This document shows positions 18,702-31,200 of a stretch of DNA of 64,000 bases, one piece after another. Every line of letters starts with the position of its first letter. The first letter of the stretch is position 1. The position numbers were made by a program, and so were the translations under genes. Below the pieces are notes generated by a model that saw only the letters and a program-made list of their open reading frames with translations, was not told where the DNA came from and searched no databases. Source of the DNA: Hericium rajendrae (taxonomy: Eukaryota > Basidiomycota > Agaricomycetes > Russulales > Hericiaceae); the NCBI GenBank assembly GCA_033439255.1, contig CM065891.1, positions 558,001 through 622,000 of the forward strand, read 5' to 3'.

Positions 18702-19471
18702 ATGTATCTCCTCGCACTTCGTATACACGTATCACAATCTATAAAGCTCGCAGTCCAGAATCATGACCCTCTTTGTCCGTTGAGACATGTACAATACACA
18801 CTGCATATTCCTGCGGGTATTTTCCTTCCGTTCCTCCAAGACATCCGCAATCCTCCTCTACCTCGAACCACACAACTCATGTCCCCATATGAAAGCCAGC
18901 CTGTCGTATGTGCCAGCACCGACCCTTAATCGTGCATGACTCCTGCTAATGCATGCATGCCAGACTTCGTCATCATCATTTGATCGTGAACAACTCAACA
19001 TCCTACACAAACATGGCATCAAACTGGGTCATCCTATATACTGTAACGGTCTCCGTTGGGAACTCCATCTCAATCTGATGGAATGCGTACGTGTCAACTA
19101 TCCTGATCCGTGAACTTACTGACAATGTACCATAGCACCATGTCCATCCAGACTCTCTCATGAGAGCCATCTGTGCCTTTGGATGGACAAATACCAGCTG
19201 CATTCTTCACACTACGGTCAGCAATAGCTGCTTGTTAGACTTCATCAACTACGATCTAGAACAACCGCCTCTATTGATATCCACGTCCTGTCCCCCCGAC
19301 ATTCACACTCTACTCGTACCTCATATAGTGCTCGACATGGATACGACAATGACCGAAATGAAGATCACCCCACGGCTCATCCCATTCTGGCAACGACCTT
19401 CCTTTACCTTTTTCCCAGTCGGCAATATTTATGTCGCCCGTTCTCATCCGTGCCAACAACATAGTCCTTAA
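18702..19471 (+). CDS. Hypothetical protein, three exons, 219 aa
   Basis: Exons 18702-18905, 18964-19086 and 19136-19471 join in phase 0 with GTATGT and GTACGT donors. The second exon follows a CTAAT branch-type sequence and CCAG. The protein runs from MYLLALRIHVSQSIKL through FDREQLNILHKHGIKLGHP to a stop after HPCQQHSP. No domain is recognised. A TATA-like TCTATAAAG sits at about 18737, inside the proposed first exon, so the true start may be further downstream. It begins 62 bp after the preceding pseudogene, as expected for this dense cluster of small island genes. Confidence 0.45.
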
Positions 19472-19800
19472 AACCAAGCACACGACCCCATCCTAACACC
19501 TCATAGCTACATAGCCTCGCCGGTACAATGCCGTCCATATACATTGTCTCTCTCGTTCAAAAACATCGCTAATATGCTTGTTCGTTCAGCGCCTTACTCC
19601 GGTAAACCTCCTTCTGCTCGTCGCATGCTTCGGGAACCTCTCAGATCACTATCCATCCCACGGAAAATGGTACCATGACTTCCCACTTCTTTAGAATTCG
19701 AAACTATACATGTAAAATATCTTTCAGAATAAATATAGCCTTTCCCTCGACGGCGCTCTCATATCGTGTATACGCCGCCCACTCTTTGTGCCTTCGATGT
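19472..19800. other. Intergenic stretch, nothing supported
   Basis: Only short frames with no acceptable start or splice context. Confidence 0.3.
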
Positions 19801-19805
19801 GAACA

Positions 19806-20051
19806 ATGCACAAAAATGTGAACTCCCTGACCCACCCATGTCTGCACAATATGCAGAAACACATCGCCAACTACGCCGCAATGCAAGAGACTGCTCACAT
19901 TGTATGGTGGGAACTCCCCACATGCCGAATACATGTGCCCCAACGGATCGTAATGTCCAACATAAGAGCAACGTCTCAGTGCACGCTGACGTGCCTGCAC
20001 TTGTTCATGAAAGATAATCTACCACGTATCGCAGAATGCGTGAGCCCCTGA
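19806..20051 (+). CDS. Possible small hypothetical gene or exon
   Basis: An open frame containing MQKHIANYAAMQETAHIVWW and ending ...AECVSP with a stop at 20049-20051. The composition is protein-like in the second half. No family or confident start was identified; another frame (19766-20017) overlaps it. It may be a remnant. Confidence 0.25.
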   Translation: MHKNVNSLTHPCLHNMQKHIANYAAMQETAHIVWWELPTCRIHVPQRIVMSNIRATSQCTLTCLHLFMKDNLPRIAECVSP

Positions 20052-20334
20052 ACTGCATCCTACATTTACCATGAACCTGGGCATTCACGTCTATGACCAG
20101 ATGCTGCTCACAGTCCATATGATGGATAATCGACATGGCCAGGAAATTTGAGTAAAGTAACCTGAAGCGAGACAGTGTGTTGTTGCAAAGTAAACAAAAC
20201 GATAAAATGTCTTCATCCCTGAGAACCAACTGAGACACGTCCTGCCCGACTTTTTGATTACTCATATCTGCCCTACCGCTCACAAAACAGTCGACTGCCT
20301 ACCATCTGACAGCACCGCTTCATCCCCCGAAACA

Positions 20335-20718
20335 ATGCCTCAAATTCGCGCTGTTCTCATCGATCACCGAGTGTCATACCATTTTCTATCCATCCCAGTT
20401 ACCCACCACCCTTCCAACATTCCATACTCTACTCCACAATTACCAGCAGTCTTCACCCAGAGCAACGATCTGTTGATTGACTCCATCGTTGTAAAACAAG
20501 ACGGGAAACCTCTACCATTCACTGCATTTTACCTCGAGCAAGACCCATCAGCTTCACCTTCCCAATCCATAGCTACGAATTTGCGTGGCATCCGCTGGCA
20601 CAGTCCAATCTTGCTATTCGCTCACCGTCGGGCAAAATACGACCTCCGCCTTATCAACTTCACGCGAACTCACTGCGATTCTATATGGCTAGCTGTGCAT
20701 AGGTATGCAGTCCTATGA
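20335..20718 (+). CDS. Hypothetical protein
   Basis: The frame starts MPQIRAVLIDHRVSYHF and is open to 20718. A plausible intron donor (ATAG/GTATGC) at about 20708 and an acceptor at about 20754 would join it to an exon coding HDAEHGWLHAVPYSYPRSN, but I could not make the phases agree, so the C-terminus is uncertain. The sequence is rich in beta-type segments (SIVVKQDGKPLPFTAFYL) and lacks a recognisable motif. Confidence 0.4.
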   Translation: MPQIRAVLIDHRVSYHFLSIPVTHHPSNIPYSTPQLPAVFTQSNDLLIDSIVVKQDGKPLPFTAFYLEQDPSASPSQSIATNLRGIRWHSPILLFAHRRAKYDLRLINFTRTHCDSIWLAVHRYAVL

Positions 20719-20903
20719 ATACCAAATTATTCTACCCAACCTGCACCCACACAGTCTTTTACACAGTCCGCCTGCACGACGCCGAACATGGCTGGCTACA
20801 CGCCGTGCCCTACAGCTATCCACGTAGTAACGTTGTCTCACCTAATTCCATTTGCTGCTGCCTTTCAGTATATCTAATTTTAACGGTCAATAACCCAAAA
20901 TGA

Positions 20904-21401
20904 TTACTACGACTCATCTCCGTAAACTACTTAATACAAATGCTGCATGAAACATACACTTTAAGAGACCAGGAGGAGCCCGAAGGGCAGTGGAATAAAA
21001 GACCAGACACTCAGATTTCAGCAGACAATCAACGGTGGGTAAGAGAAAGAATACACAGGAAAACAAGCTGAGAGGAGACTGATAACGGTCGCGGGCGGCC
21101 CGGGGGGATCCCACGCTTTCACGTGATGAATATACCCGACGCGTCTCGCCACGCGTCGAGTTGCCGGTTGCAACTGCGAGTTGCCATCCTGCTGTCACTC
21201 CCTCTTTCTGCTTTATACCTCGTCTCACATTTTCACACAACATTGACATTACCATTTTTCTGAGAAAAATAGGTCGCAGTGGTGTCATCGCTGCATTAGC
21301 TCGTTCCACGTGACAGTCCTTGGACGGTTCCGTCCGCCAGGTCGCCTGCTCTTATCGTAGCCTCAACCACCCGCTCAGCTTTCCTCTATCCATTCAAAGT
21401 C
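20904..21401. other. Intergenic region and promoter of the F-box gene
   Basis: A minus-strand open frame (20914-21309) exists but looks like an accident of composition. A GC-rich patch near 21090-21150 contains ACGCGTCTCGCCACGCGTCG, a short repeated ACGCGTC motif about 250 bp upstream of the F-box ATG. Confidence 0.35.
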
Positions 21402-23091
21402 ATGGATGCTATGCTCTCTAGATCTGGCCTGCCTGTTTTAGAGCGCGGGCCTCTCGTCCATACGGATCGTAGGAGCTCCATCACGTTTGGACGTCGTCCT
21501 GAGGGTGGAGGTCGTGAAGTAGACCCAATCCCGAGTGCACTTACAGGGGTGTCCAGCGGATATAAGAGCTTTCAACAAGACACACAGCCCATCTTGGAGG
21601 AAAGCAGTCCGGCTCACGCGATGGGCGTGAAGGAGAGCACGATGTTGGAGAGCTGTCCATCCCCGAGTCGAACGTTATCTGGACGTCAACTTCCTGTGAG
21701 CACTTATCACGCTTTTGGTCTTGAGCATTGAGCTTACTCTTGCACATAAGGCGGCCCCTGATATCGAGATATCTGGTAAACAACCCCGTATGACTTCATA
21801 TTTTGCAGTGACCTCACACCTTCGATCCAGGCTGCATCTTACCTGTCGAGTTACTCGACAGCATATTTGTGTACGCAGACCGCCAAACTCTCGCACGCCT
21901 GGCCTCCGCATCTTGGACATTCCATGCCATCTCAGCTCGTCTGCTTTATCGCCATATACCCTCTATGCCCATGCCACAGACTATATCTTGTCTGCGAACG
22001 CTCGCCAACAATCCGGCACTGGCTGGTCACACCCTATCGTATGAAGTTGGGGACATGGACTCCCTGGACTTCGATCGCACGAAGCGTCTGTTTAGCAGCT
22101 TCTACCGCCTCCTCGCCCGCGCCTTGCAGAACATGACCCGCCTCACAGCCCTGACGTATCTCATGTACGGCTCGGTATCCCACGCCTTGGTCGGCGCACC
22201 CTTCCGTCTGACCAAGCTCACCGTCTCGTGCGACTTCGATGCCGGCTTCGCGACATTCCTAACACAACAGCGCACGCTGCGGACGGCTCTCTTCTGCGGG
22301 CGCTATATCCCCGACACGACGCTCGACTACAGCGCCCTGCCCGAGCTCAACCGGGTCTCAGCGTCCCCGCTGATCCTCGCGACCGTCGTGCCAGGCCGCC
22401 CCGTGCGCGAGGTCGAGCTGTGCCTTGTGCATCCGTGGCTGCTGAATGAAGACATGGTGGCGACGACCATGCAGATTCTGTCCTACTCCAGAGGACCGCT
22501 GCAGTCTCTGCAGATCATCTCGCACCTGACCGGGACGACCGAATCTATCCTCGGCGCGCTCGGCGCCATCCCGACCGGCCTTGCAGCCCTCGACAGCTTC
22601 GCACTGCACGCCGTCAGCGGCTCGATCACAAATGTAATTTCCCGCCCCCTTTGTCGCCAAGTGTGCACTAGCTGACGCGATTGTGTACGCAGGAACTGCT
22701 GCTCGGCTTCCCGCCCATCCTCGCGCGCTTCACCGCGCTCAAGTCTCTCGTACTGGTCTCCAAGAACAAATACGACGCCGTGCACGACCACGTGCTCACC
22801 AAGTCGCTCGCAGCGTCCTGGCACGCCAAGTGCGCGTCGCTCGAGTGCGTGTCGCTCCCGAACGCGACGTGGGTGCGCAACCGCCGGCACGGCTGGGTGA
22901 CGCTGCACGAGCTCGAGCGCCTGCTGCACGAACGCGAGCAGGCGCTGCTGAACAGGGAGAAGAACGTGCAGAAGCGCGAGGCGTCGCTGGATATGGAGCA
23001 GCGCTCGTTGGAGGAGAGGGAGCGGCAGCTGGAGGTGCAGATACGGGAGCTGCGGCAGGAGTTGGGCGAGGGTGTGATTGAGCTTATGTGA
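21402..23091 (+). CDS. F-box protein with C-terminal coiled coil
   Basis: Exons 21402-21695, 21751-21775 (25 nt), 21831-22633 and 22693-23091 join in frame to give 506 aa. The F-box (GCILPVELLDSIFVYADRQT onward) starts exactly at the third exon, about residue 107. It should bind Skp1 within an SCF ubiquitin ligase. The middle is a leucine-rich, repeat-like region of the type that recognises substrates. The last 50 residues (about 455-505) are a charged heptad-type coiled coil (LLHEREQALLNREKNVQKRE). The first 98 residues are Ser/Pro-rich and probably disordered. The high GC of the last two exons contrasts with the AT-richer 5' part. The substrate is unknown. Confidence 0.8.
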
Positions 23092-23233
23092 TTTTCTCTG
23101 TTTGTTCTCGCGGAGCCATCTTCTCGCTATGGTATACATTGCTAATTATTAAATGGGCTTTTCCATCCTGTGCATGCTGCAAGATAGTGACAAGTGGTAC
23201 AGGAAAAAAAATCTTCCGTTAGATTCAGGGTGT

Positions 23234-26200
23234 CTAATCTTCGTTAAATGGCGGTAAAGGCGCATGCTTCCTGCCTTTGTTCGGCCACTCCTCTGTCAGA
23301 GTCTCCGCGTCCCAAATCCTCCCACCTCTCACCACGAATCGTATGTCTCGGGTATGGCGAATATCGTCTCTGAGTAAATCAATGCCAGGAGGGTATATGA
23401 GCAGATCCGCCAGCTTGCCGGGGCTCAAGGTGCCCAGCGATGGTATCAGCCCAAGAGAAGTCGCTGCATCTGCAGTCGCGGCTCTCAGGACCTGTCCAAT
23501 AGTCAATTACATGGTTCTATGATAGGAGGAAACGGTTGCTGACTTCGTAATTCGTCAGGCCGCCCTGCTTGGTGAACCACATCTCGGCGTGGTAATTGAG
23601 CCCTATGGGCTTTTCGCCGTGTGCACCGATGTGCGTGCGCAGACCCTTCCGCACCATCTTCGCCACGGATATGGAAGTGTTGAAAAGAGCGTACGCTGCA
23701 GGAAATAATGTAAAACACGGTCTCCATTTGAAATCCTGGCTAGACTTACAGTTCATTGGACGTGATGTAAATTCCGTAAGACCTTGCAGCATCTCATGCG
23801 GCAGGAAGCGGCGCAGCCTGCGGTCAGATGTCAATTCTGGAGATGATAATTGTGCTTGAAACACGCACTTCGGGTCATTGGGTATATCTTCTGTCGCCCA
23901 TACAAGTTCTTCTCCCCAAGCACCACCATAGTTCACCACGTGAGTGGGGGTCGCTGCCGTCCCACTCCAGGCATACAAGGTCAGGACGTCCTCATATAGC
24001 GTCGGGACCGGGATGTTGTGCTCGATAGTAGTCATCCCTAGAAGGGTATTGCATAAAAATCATGGTCATGCAGAGAGACAGATACTAACCGTCGAGAATG
24101 TAGGTGATATCCCAGTCCTGATAGGCACCCTACAAAGAATGAGTCAAAGCATTGAATGACAGAAACATGATGCCGACTGACCCCTTCGGGCACACAGATC
24201 ATGCTCAGATTCTGCGCTGCCAATAACAGTCTCTGCCGAGAAGCCCTAGCGGCGATTCACAGTTAATAACAGGTACAGAATTATGGCGCATACATACCGC
24301 GATGGAAGCTGGTAATTCTTGTACGAGAAGCTCGCAGGGCCGCCCTCGACTTTGATCCTCAGAAGAGCCGAGTACGCTTCACCATAGTCCACGATATCTT
24401 GGTGAACGCCGGGCGTACCGAGGCCGAAAATGATATTTCCGGTGTGGAAAATCCGCGGGCCGACCATCAGACCGCTTTCAATGCGGGCCCGCTCGCTGAA
24501 GGTATTCACGTTGTCTGCGCTAGGACTGGAAGGCAAGTCTCAGTCAAACATCTCATGATAGATTGTCTTCAACATACTTGTGGAGAGTCGTGACCCCATA
24601 TGCGAGAAATGCCAGCATCTCGTAGGATGTAGCAGGATGCAAGGACCCCATCGATCCGAACGAGCCAAGCCAGTGCGCGTGGACATCAATGAACCCCGGA
24701 ACAACAAATCCTGCGCGAGACTATGAGAGTAGGAATCATGCTGAGAAAAAGAAGCCACCTACCGCCTTGTGCATCGATGATGGTGGCTCCAGCGGGAATG
24801 GCCACACCAGCAGCACCAGACACAGACTCGATGACACCTCCGCGCATGACCAACACCCCATTTTGAACGGGCTCGTCGTCTGCTCGGCCAGGCTCCATTG
24901 TCAGAATCGTCGCGTTGACGATGGCCACCACATCCGCAGCAGACTTATCCAAGGACGCATGCGACGCGATAGCCTCTCGCTTCAGCCGAGATATGTCGGT
25001 CGAATAATCGACATACACTTCCTGGTATTCAAGCAGATGCTTGACGCAGTTGATCCCGAAGTTTTCATAATCCTCACGGACTTGAGGCATACATGCGTGC
25101 AGTTTCTCGACCTCCAGCGAGTGTAGGTATGGTCCTTGAAACAAGGATGAGCGAGATTTGGAGACAAGTACAGACCACATACCGAGGAACCAGAATAGTT
25201 TTTTGCCATCGCCGCTCCACGCGATGTCATGTCCGCCATCCAGACTGAGCCTCGCAATATCTTCCGTCGAGTTCCCAGGCTTCGACCAGACAGATTCCTG
25301 ATTCTTCGGCGCCGGCGCCAGATAGACGTGGAAGAAGTCGACGAAGGCCACCTTATCAGCTTCGACAGATGATTCTCCGTTTGAAGGCCGGGTGGACACG
25401 ACCATCTCCATCGACGTTTTTCCTTCAGCAAAGACATGCTGCTTGAAGTTGCCGAATTCATCGGGACCGCTTGCCAAATCAATGACGAACGCCTTGGAAT
25501 GCTCCTGAACGAGCAATTTTGCGCTCTTCTCCAGGAACTCGAGGTTGAACATCAGGAAAAAGTCGAGGGAGAAATCGATCTGGGACGGAATGAACTGGAG
25601 GTTGCGTACTGTGACGACGTCGGATGCTGAAGACGGCAGAATAATGTCGCCGATGTAGATGCCAGGATTCGCGGTCGCGACTACATTGCCAGTCATCAGA
25701 TCGCTGCCAGTCTTCACGAACGCCATCTTCCGCTGGGAGCCGGCGCGTTTGCAAAGCACTGGACTGTAGTATCTCCCCAGCGGCAGGCCATGGACCTCGT
25801 ATACGATGCCTGAGGATACGTTGGCGAGTTCAAAGGTGGTGAAGTTGACGTCCGACCAGCGCGCATGCAGGACGAGATCACCTGAGCCGTGAATGAAGGT
25901 GGGAGAGTAGTACGGGGTGTCATTGTGAAGGGTAGGCACTTTCTCTGCCGCTGGGGCATCGCTGCCCACTTGCTGGATGTACGTCACGCCAGCTGCCTGG
26001 AACACCGCCTTCTTCCCCGTCTCATCGATCCTCATTTCTTTGAACGCATAGAGGCGCTGCTTATCGGGCATCTCGATCTGTCGTATGTCAGTCTCCGAGG
26101 AACGAAGAGCAGCAAGGCGTTTCTCGATATGGGCCGTGAAGGGGATAATGGAGGGTGTGCCCGCTGCGATCTTCTCGCCGAAATGGTTGACGGTCAAGGG

Positions 26201-27737
26201 GACATGCCAAATCTTGCCTGCTGCCCAGATGATGATACCGTCATCCGAAGGGGTGAATGCAAACGAAGGATATGATCCCATGTTGGTCCATGTGGCGGTC
26301 AAGTCGTATGTCAGGCCATACCAGACATCATGAAGCGTTCCGGTGGTAAGGTCCCTATAGTCCGAAGATGAGACACGACACTCCGGAGAATACGACAATC
26401 TTACTTCAATACTAAGGCCTCCTTGTCGCGGATACGTCTGACAAACGCGAGGGTGCGCCCATCCCTCGAGAGCCCGGGTCTGCTCGCGCCGCCAGGAGCG
26501 GAATCAACCAAAGTGGAAGTGATGCCCGTGGTCAGATTCTTCGTTAAGATGGCGTAGATACCCTTGTGCACGTCTGAAATAATATCATGAGACTTGATTA
26601 TAGCGTAACGAGAAGGGTCACCACCTTTTGAGTAAACGAACATCCCATTCGTATCCTTCACATTCTTAGAAAAGATGATGGAGTCATTGCCGGCCCAAAT
26701 GTGCATTTCCGGACCGACGTTCATACGCCCATAATCCTCAATAGTGCCTCCGGGAGGCAGAGTCCGACCAGTGAGCCTCTTACCGCTCCCAGACAATATT
26801 CTGCTCGTCGTGTTTTTCGGCATGTCGAACTCCCATCCTTCGCCAGCTAGAGTAAACCATTTAGTTGCGACAACTTTCGCACCAGATGGATGGAATCGTG
26901 CGTCAGTGACATGGCGGAAAGTCTCGTTCGTGACGCGATGTGCTTGCCAAAGTCTCGTCAGTCGAGGCTCGTAGGCATGAGGATAGACTCAAACACACCA
27001 TGCAATCGACCCTCTCTGAGCAAACGCGTACTTCGGCGTCCTACACTCTCCTTCACGCCTTGCACGAGTAGCTCGTCTTCCTCCTCCTTGACAGCGAGCG
27101 CGGAGCGCAACTCTGGATCGACCGCCGAATCCATGTCTGGCCGAAGATTCTCTTGCACACAGCCATCCCACTTTCTTACCCATATATTCTCGACGCCTAG
27201 TTCTGCATCGCTTCTGAACACGAAACTGTCGCCGGATGGAGAGAAATGAGGATCCGCATCGTAAGGAATGCCAAGGAGCACAGGGAGAGCTTTCACGGAG
27301 TCCCACGAGCCAGTAGCAGCTCTCCACGCATCCGCCGGTAGGCAGTAGATATCACCGAGCATATCGAAGATGATGTCTCCAGTCGTCGGGTGGACATCGA
27401 GGCGCAACCAAGTCCCTTCATCGACATTGTACTCCAATGACCGCGGATAAGGGAAGTCTGTGGAGATATCCCATGCGGTCTGCTGGCGAAGAGGCCAAGT
27501 GTCGTCCTTCCATCCGTAAGCTGGGTCCGAGTCCACTGGATTCGGCTGCGAGGCGATCTGGAAACGGCTTAGGTGCCAGGACGGTACTGTTAATGTCACA
27601 TAGGCTGAGATAAGCGTCAAGAGTAGAAGCAGGAGTTTGGATGACCTGAGAGGCCATTTTCCTCTTCGACGGGGCGCTATGAATCCCAATTCAGCTCCTG
27701 CACCGTTTCCAGAGTGTTTCTCGGTCGACATGGACAT
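23234..27737 (-). CDS. Membrane-anchored beta-propeller/amidohydrolase fusion protein
   Basis: Eleven exons (27737-26999, 26942-26405, 26354-25183, 25134-24763, 24710-24578, 24525-24298, 24245-24182, 24129-24090, 24037-23750, 23695-23544, 23491-23234) sum to 3984 nt, exactly 1327 codons plus stop. A hydrophobic segment at about residues 33-50 (LLLLLLTLISAYVTLTV) after a basic stretch suggests a signal anchor. About 55-800 are TolB/PD40-type propeller repeats (HFSPSGDSFVF, ARFHPSGAKVV, SRDGRTLAFV). The C-terminal third is an amidohydrolase: VPGFIDVHAHW carries the HxH metal ligands, MTTIEHN the next histidine, and SPGKLADLLIYP is the typical end. Bacterial relatives pair the same two domains. 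The substrate is unknown. A second small intron-rich region at the 3' end is normal for the genus-level gene style here. Confidence 0.85.
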
Positions 27738-27879
27738 GACATGCAGCGTCCTTTAGAGCACAGATCTGACAGGGATCACGGAGAGGACTCTGTGGGGAGA
27801 TGAACTGATCACTACACGATCATTTCAATGGTTGGCTCTGGTCAAAGAGTTATATACGGTGCTGATGATGCCAGTGGGT

Positions 27880-28140
27880 TCAACAAGTTTGCCAGGCACT
27901 ATACGGATGAGCCAAGCGCCCTTGGAAGTTATCTGATAAGATCCGGCGCTTGTCTCTTTCCGATAAAACCGATGGCATTGGCACATCGACCTCCCCTTCC
28001 GGCGTCTCTGAGCTGCTCTGGACTTGGAGATGGATGAAATTACCAACCTTGCTGAATTCAACCCCAGATTGACTTTTCAGAGAAATACAGCGGACATCAA
28101 CTGACGCCGGATCCGACTCAAGCTCGACTCGTGCCACCAT
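27880..28140 (-). CDS. Possible small hypothetical protein
   Basis: An 86-codon frame starts MVARVELESDPASVDVRC and ends ...YSAWQTC. It lies between two minus-strand genes with no overlap. Composition is acceptable but there is no domain, and an overlapping plus-strand frame exists, so support is weak. Confidence 0.25.
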   Translation of the reverse strand: MVARVELESDPASVDVRCISLKSQSGVEFSKVGNFIHLQVQSSSETPEGEVDVPMPSVLSERDKRRILSDNFQGRLAHPYSAWQTC

Positions 28141-28204
28141 TTAATTTGATACGGCAGGAACAAGAGAGCGACCTTAGAGCGACCCAAGAAATAAGGAGAA
28201 CAAC

Positions 28205-31200
28205 TTATGGTGCCACATTCACACCCACCATCGGACCCAGCCAGCTCTCGAAGTCCCCTTCTTTAGACGGATCGCCTGTTACTCTCAATGCCCTCAAGAG
28301 GAATCGGTAGGATCCATTAGGGATAACAGTCCCATTCGCAAATGTAGCATTCGTGAACGCAAAGGTATCAAACCCATTGTCGGCTGCATCCTGGGATAGT
28401 GTTTCGTGAGCATCCTGCTCAAGATGTATGAACGCGACTTAAGTGACGCTTACCGGAGCATCTGAACTGCGCGGAGTGAAGTCGAGTTCGACCAGTGGGC
28501 CGACTATATCGACCTTCGCAAAAGAGTTGCCTTCACGGGGGAATGAGAATATATTCCGACCAAAGACATGTCCGGTTGCCGAAAGTGTGTCTCCCCGACG
28601 ATTGAGAGTGGGGTTGAAGTGGATATTGCTTTTGACCAGGTCAATTCGCAGGATGGGTGTTCCGAACGCTAAGCTGAAAAGACATGAGCAATGACACCAA
28701 GAGCCAGTCTGGCCGACGCGACTCACCGAAGCAACACGGTTGGAAAATCATCGCCAACAAATGTATAATTCGTAGGTCCAGCTTGGACGTCGCCCGCGGA
28801 ATCAAGAACCGCTGGAATCGTGACGCCAAAGAACTCGTCAGTGTTGTCGACAACTTGCTTGTCTTTGAGAGAGCCCGCTAAACCGAGGTAGGTGACTTGC
28901 GTTCGGTCTGAACCACTTTCGATCTGGATGAACCCAGAAAATACGGGGAAAGTACTATGGTCGACGCCAGATGGAGGTGTAATGCGCGCTGTGACCTGCT
29001 TTGTCTGACCTGGGCCGAGGGTGAATGCGGTTTCGCTAAGGTAGACGGTCGCGAACTGTGTCGTCAGTGGCACAGGGCCGTCTTCAGCAAATATCGTTCC
29101 CTAAAATTAGAAACATCATGAATAAACCGAGATTGAAGGTCTCATCTGGATACCATTACTCACAGGAGTGATGGTCGTCGCTGTCCCCGCAGGGATGTGG
29201 CTCAATGTAAATCTCCTAGCGCTGCTCGCAGCATTGCGTACCGAGAAAGTCTGTCTGCAACAACATAAGTGTCTACGCACCAATCACCGACAGGAAAGTA
29301 CGTACACTCCTTTAAAGTGACTAGTGTCATTCAGTACGAGCTCACCAGGAGACACGATAGTCTGCGCATGAATCGCATTGAAGACGTCGATCAATCCCGC
29401 GCCCTGTTGCGTCACCGTCTGCAACGGATCGCCATCCGTATGGCTAGATGGCACTCGCTGTGCCGTAGTCTCAAACAACGTGCGAGCACCAGTCCCCACA
29501 AACGGCGCCTTCCCCTTAACCGAGAAGAGTAAAGCGGCGCTGCCGGCGACGAATGGTGTGGCCATGGAGGTGCCGGACAGGACACCGAAGACGCCGAGGT
29601 TGAGCGGCAGAGTGGAGAGGATGTTGCCTCCGGGCGCGGCGACGGCCGGCTTGAAGAAGAAATCATTCGTAGGGCCGTAGCTCGTGAAGCTGGATATGAG
29701 GCCGCCCGCGTCGTCGGGGAAATTGAAGCTGCCACCCGTTTGAGGGAAAGAAAGAGAGACATTCGATCCTGCAGCAAATTGAGACACGAGCTTTATAGTA
29801 AGTACTTAATTAGTAAGAGATGAAATCTATAGGCAGAAGGTGAACGTACGAATTCTCCGTCGGCCGCTTGAATGAGGGTCGCATTGGTGAAGTTGCCGGT
29901 GTCAATGGCAGCGAATCCGCTCCCATTGCTAAGACAAACAGATGCTTGAACGAACGAGTGAGGGACGCACATTGATGAACTCACTCGTAGATGAGCGCGA
30001 CATTGCCGCCCTTTGCAGCAACGTTGGTGAGTTTTTGAACCTGGAGACAATGGTCAGAGATGGAGGGCACGATAGAAAGAAGGGATGTTACAAAGGTGCA
30101 AGTTCCCCGGCGGACGATAGTCACGAATCCAGACAGATCAGGGGTCGTATCTGGCAGAGGATCACAAGCATCGTCGGCGACAGTAGTATCGTTCGAAGTC
30201 GCAAAGATTGGCAGGGCGCCTGGGATTGACAGCGGGAAGGTGTCAAAGTATGTGATAGGATCGTGAGCAACTCCAAAAATGGTGGCATTCTGCAAAGGAA
30301 TGACTGTACTAGTCACGAAGTCAGTTGCAAGATATTTCCAAAAACAATTGAAACGAACATACTTGTCCAAGCTGGCAACGGAGATGACATTGATCCCATT
30401 TCCCGGACCAGATGTGTACCAAGATCCGAAGTCCCCGTCATTACCTGCTGCGATCGTCACGATTTTCCCTGATGCTGCGATTCGGCTGGCGACAACGGAG
30501 CTTGAGGACTCAGTCCATCCATCTGCACCACCCAGCGACAGCGTCAAGATATCATTTCCGTCGGAGACACCACGCAGCAATGCGTCGATGAGAACTGCAA
30601 AGACAGATCAGAAGGCGAGCAAGAAGATATCTAAATCAGTTTACTATCATCGGGAACGGTCCCGGTGCACCCGAAGACTCGGTACATAGACAAAGATGCA
30701 TCGAAGGCGACGCCGCTGATGTTGAATTCGTTTCCTGGACTGGCCCCAATGATGCCCTGAAGCAAAGAGCCTCAGAAAAAATCTGCGTTTATGCATCAGA
30801 TTCGTACTGTGACATGTGTCCCGTGTCCTGCAAGATGCTCTTAGCGAAAATTCCTTTACACAGTTCACAAACGCACCATTGCATGTGTCCAAAGGATCGT
30901 CATCAGGCATCGGGGTATTAGTGCCTACAAATGAATTAGCTCAGATATCCAAGGTACAAACGCGCGTTTCCCGAGCTACCGTCGAATGCATCGCCGACGA
31001 AGTCGAAGCCACCGATAATTTTGTGCCCGGGACCGATGCCGCCTCCCAATACGGGATGGTTGTAGTCGACGCCTATTATGCCTGCTCAAGTAGCGATCTA
31101 TCACCTCTCCACGACGAAACGCACCCGTGTCGATTCTGAATGTCCATCATTAAATCGCATCAGATTCTCAATCGAAGGCGGCGACGATCGTCTTACATGC

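Noticed and set aside
20914-21309. 131-codon minus-strand frame
   Set aside because: No homology, atypical composition, located in the promoter of the F-box gene.
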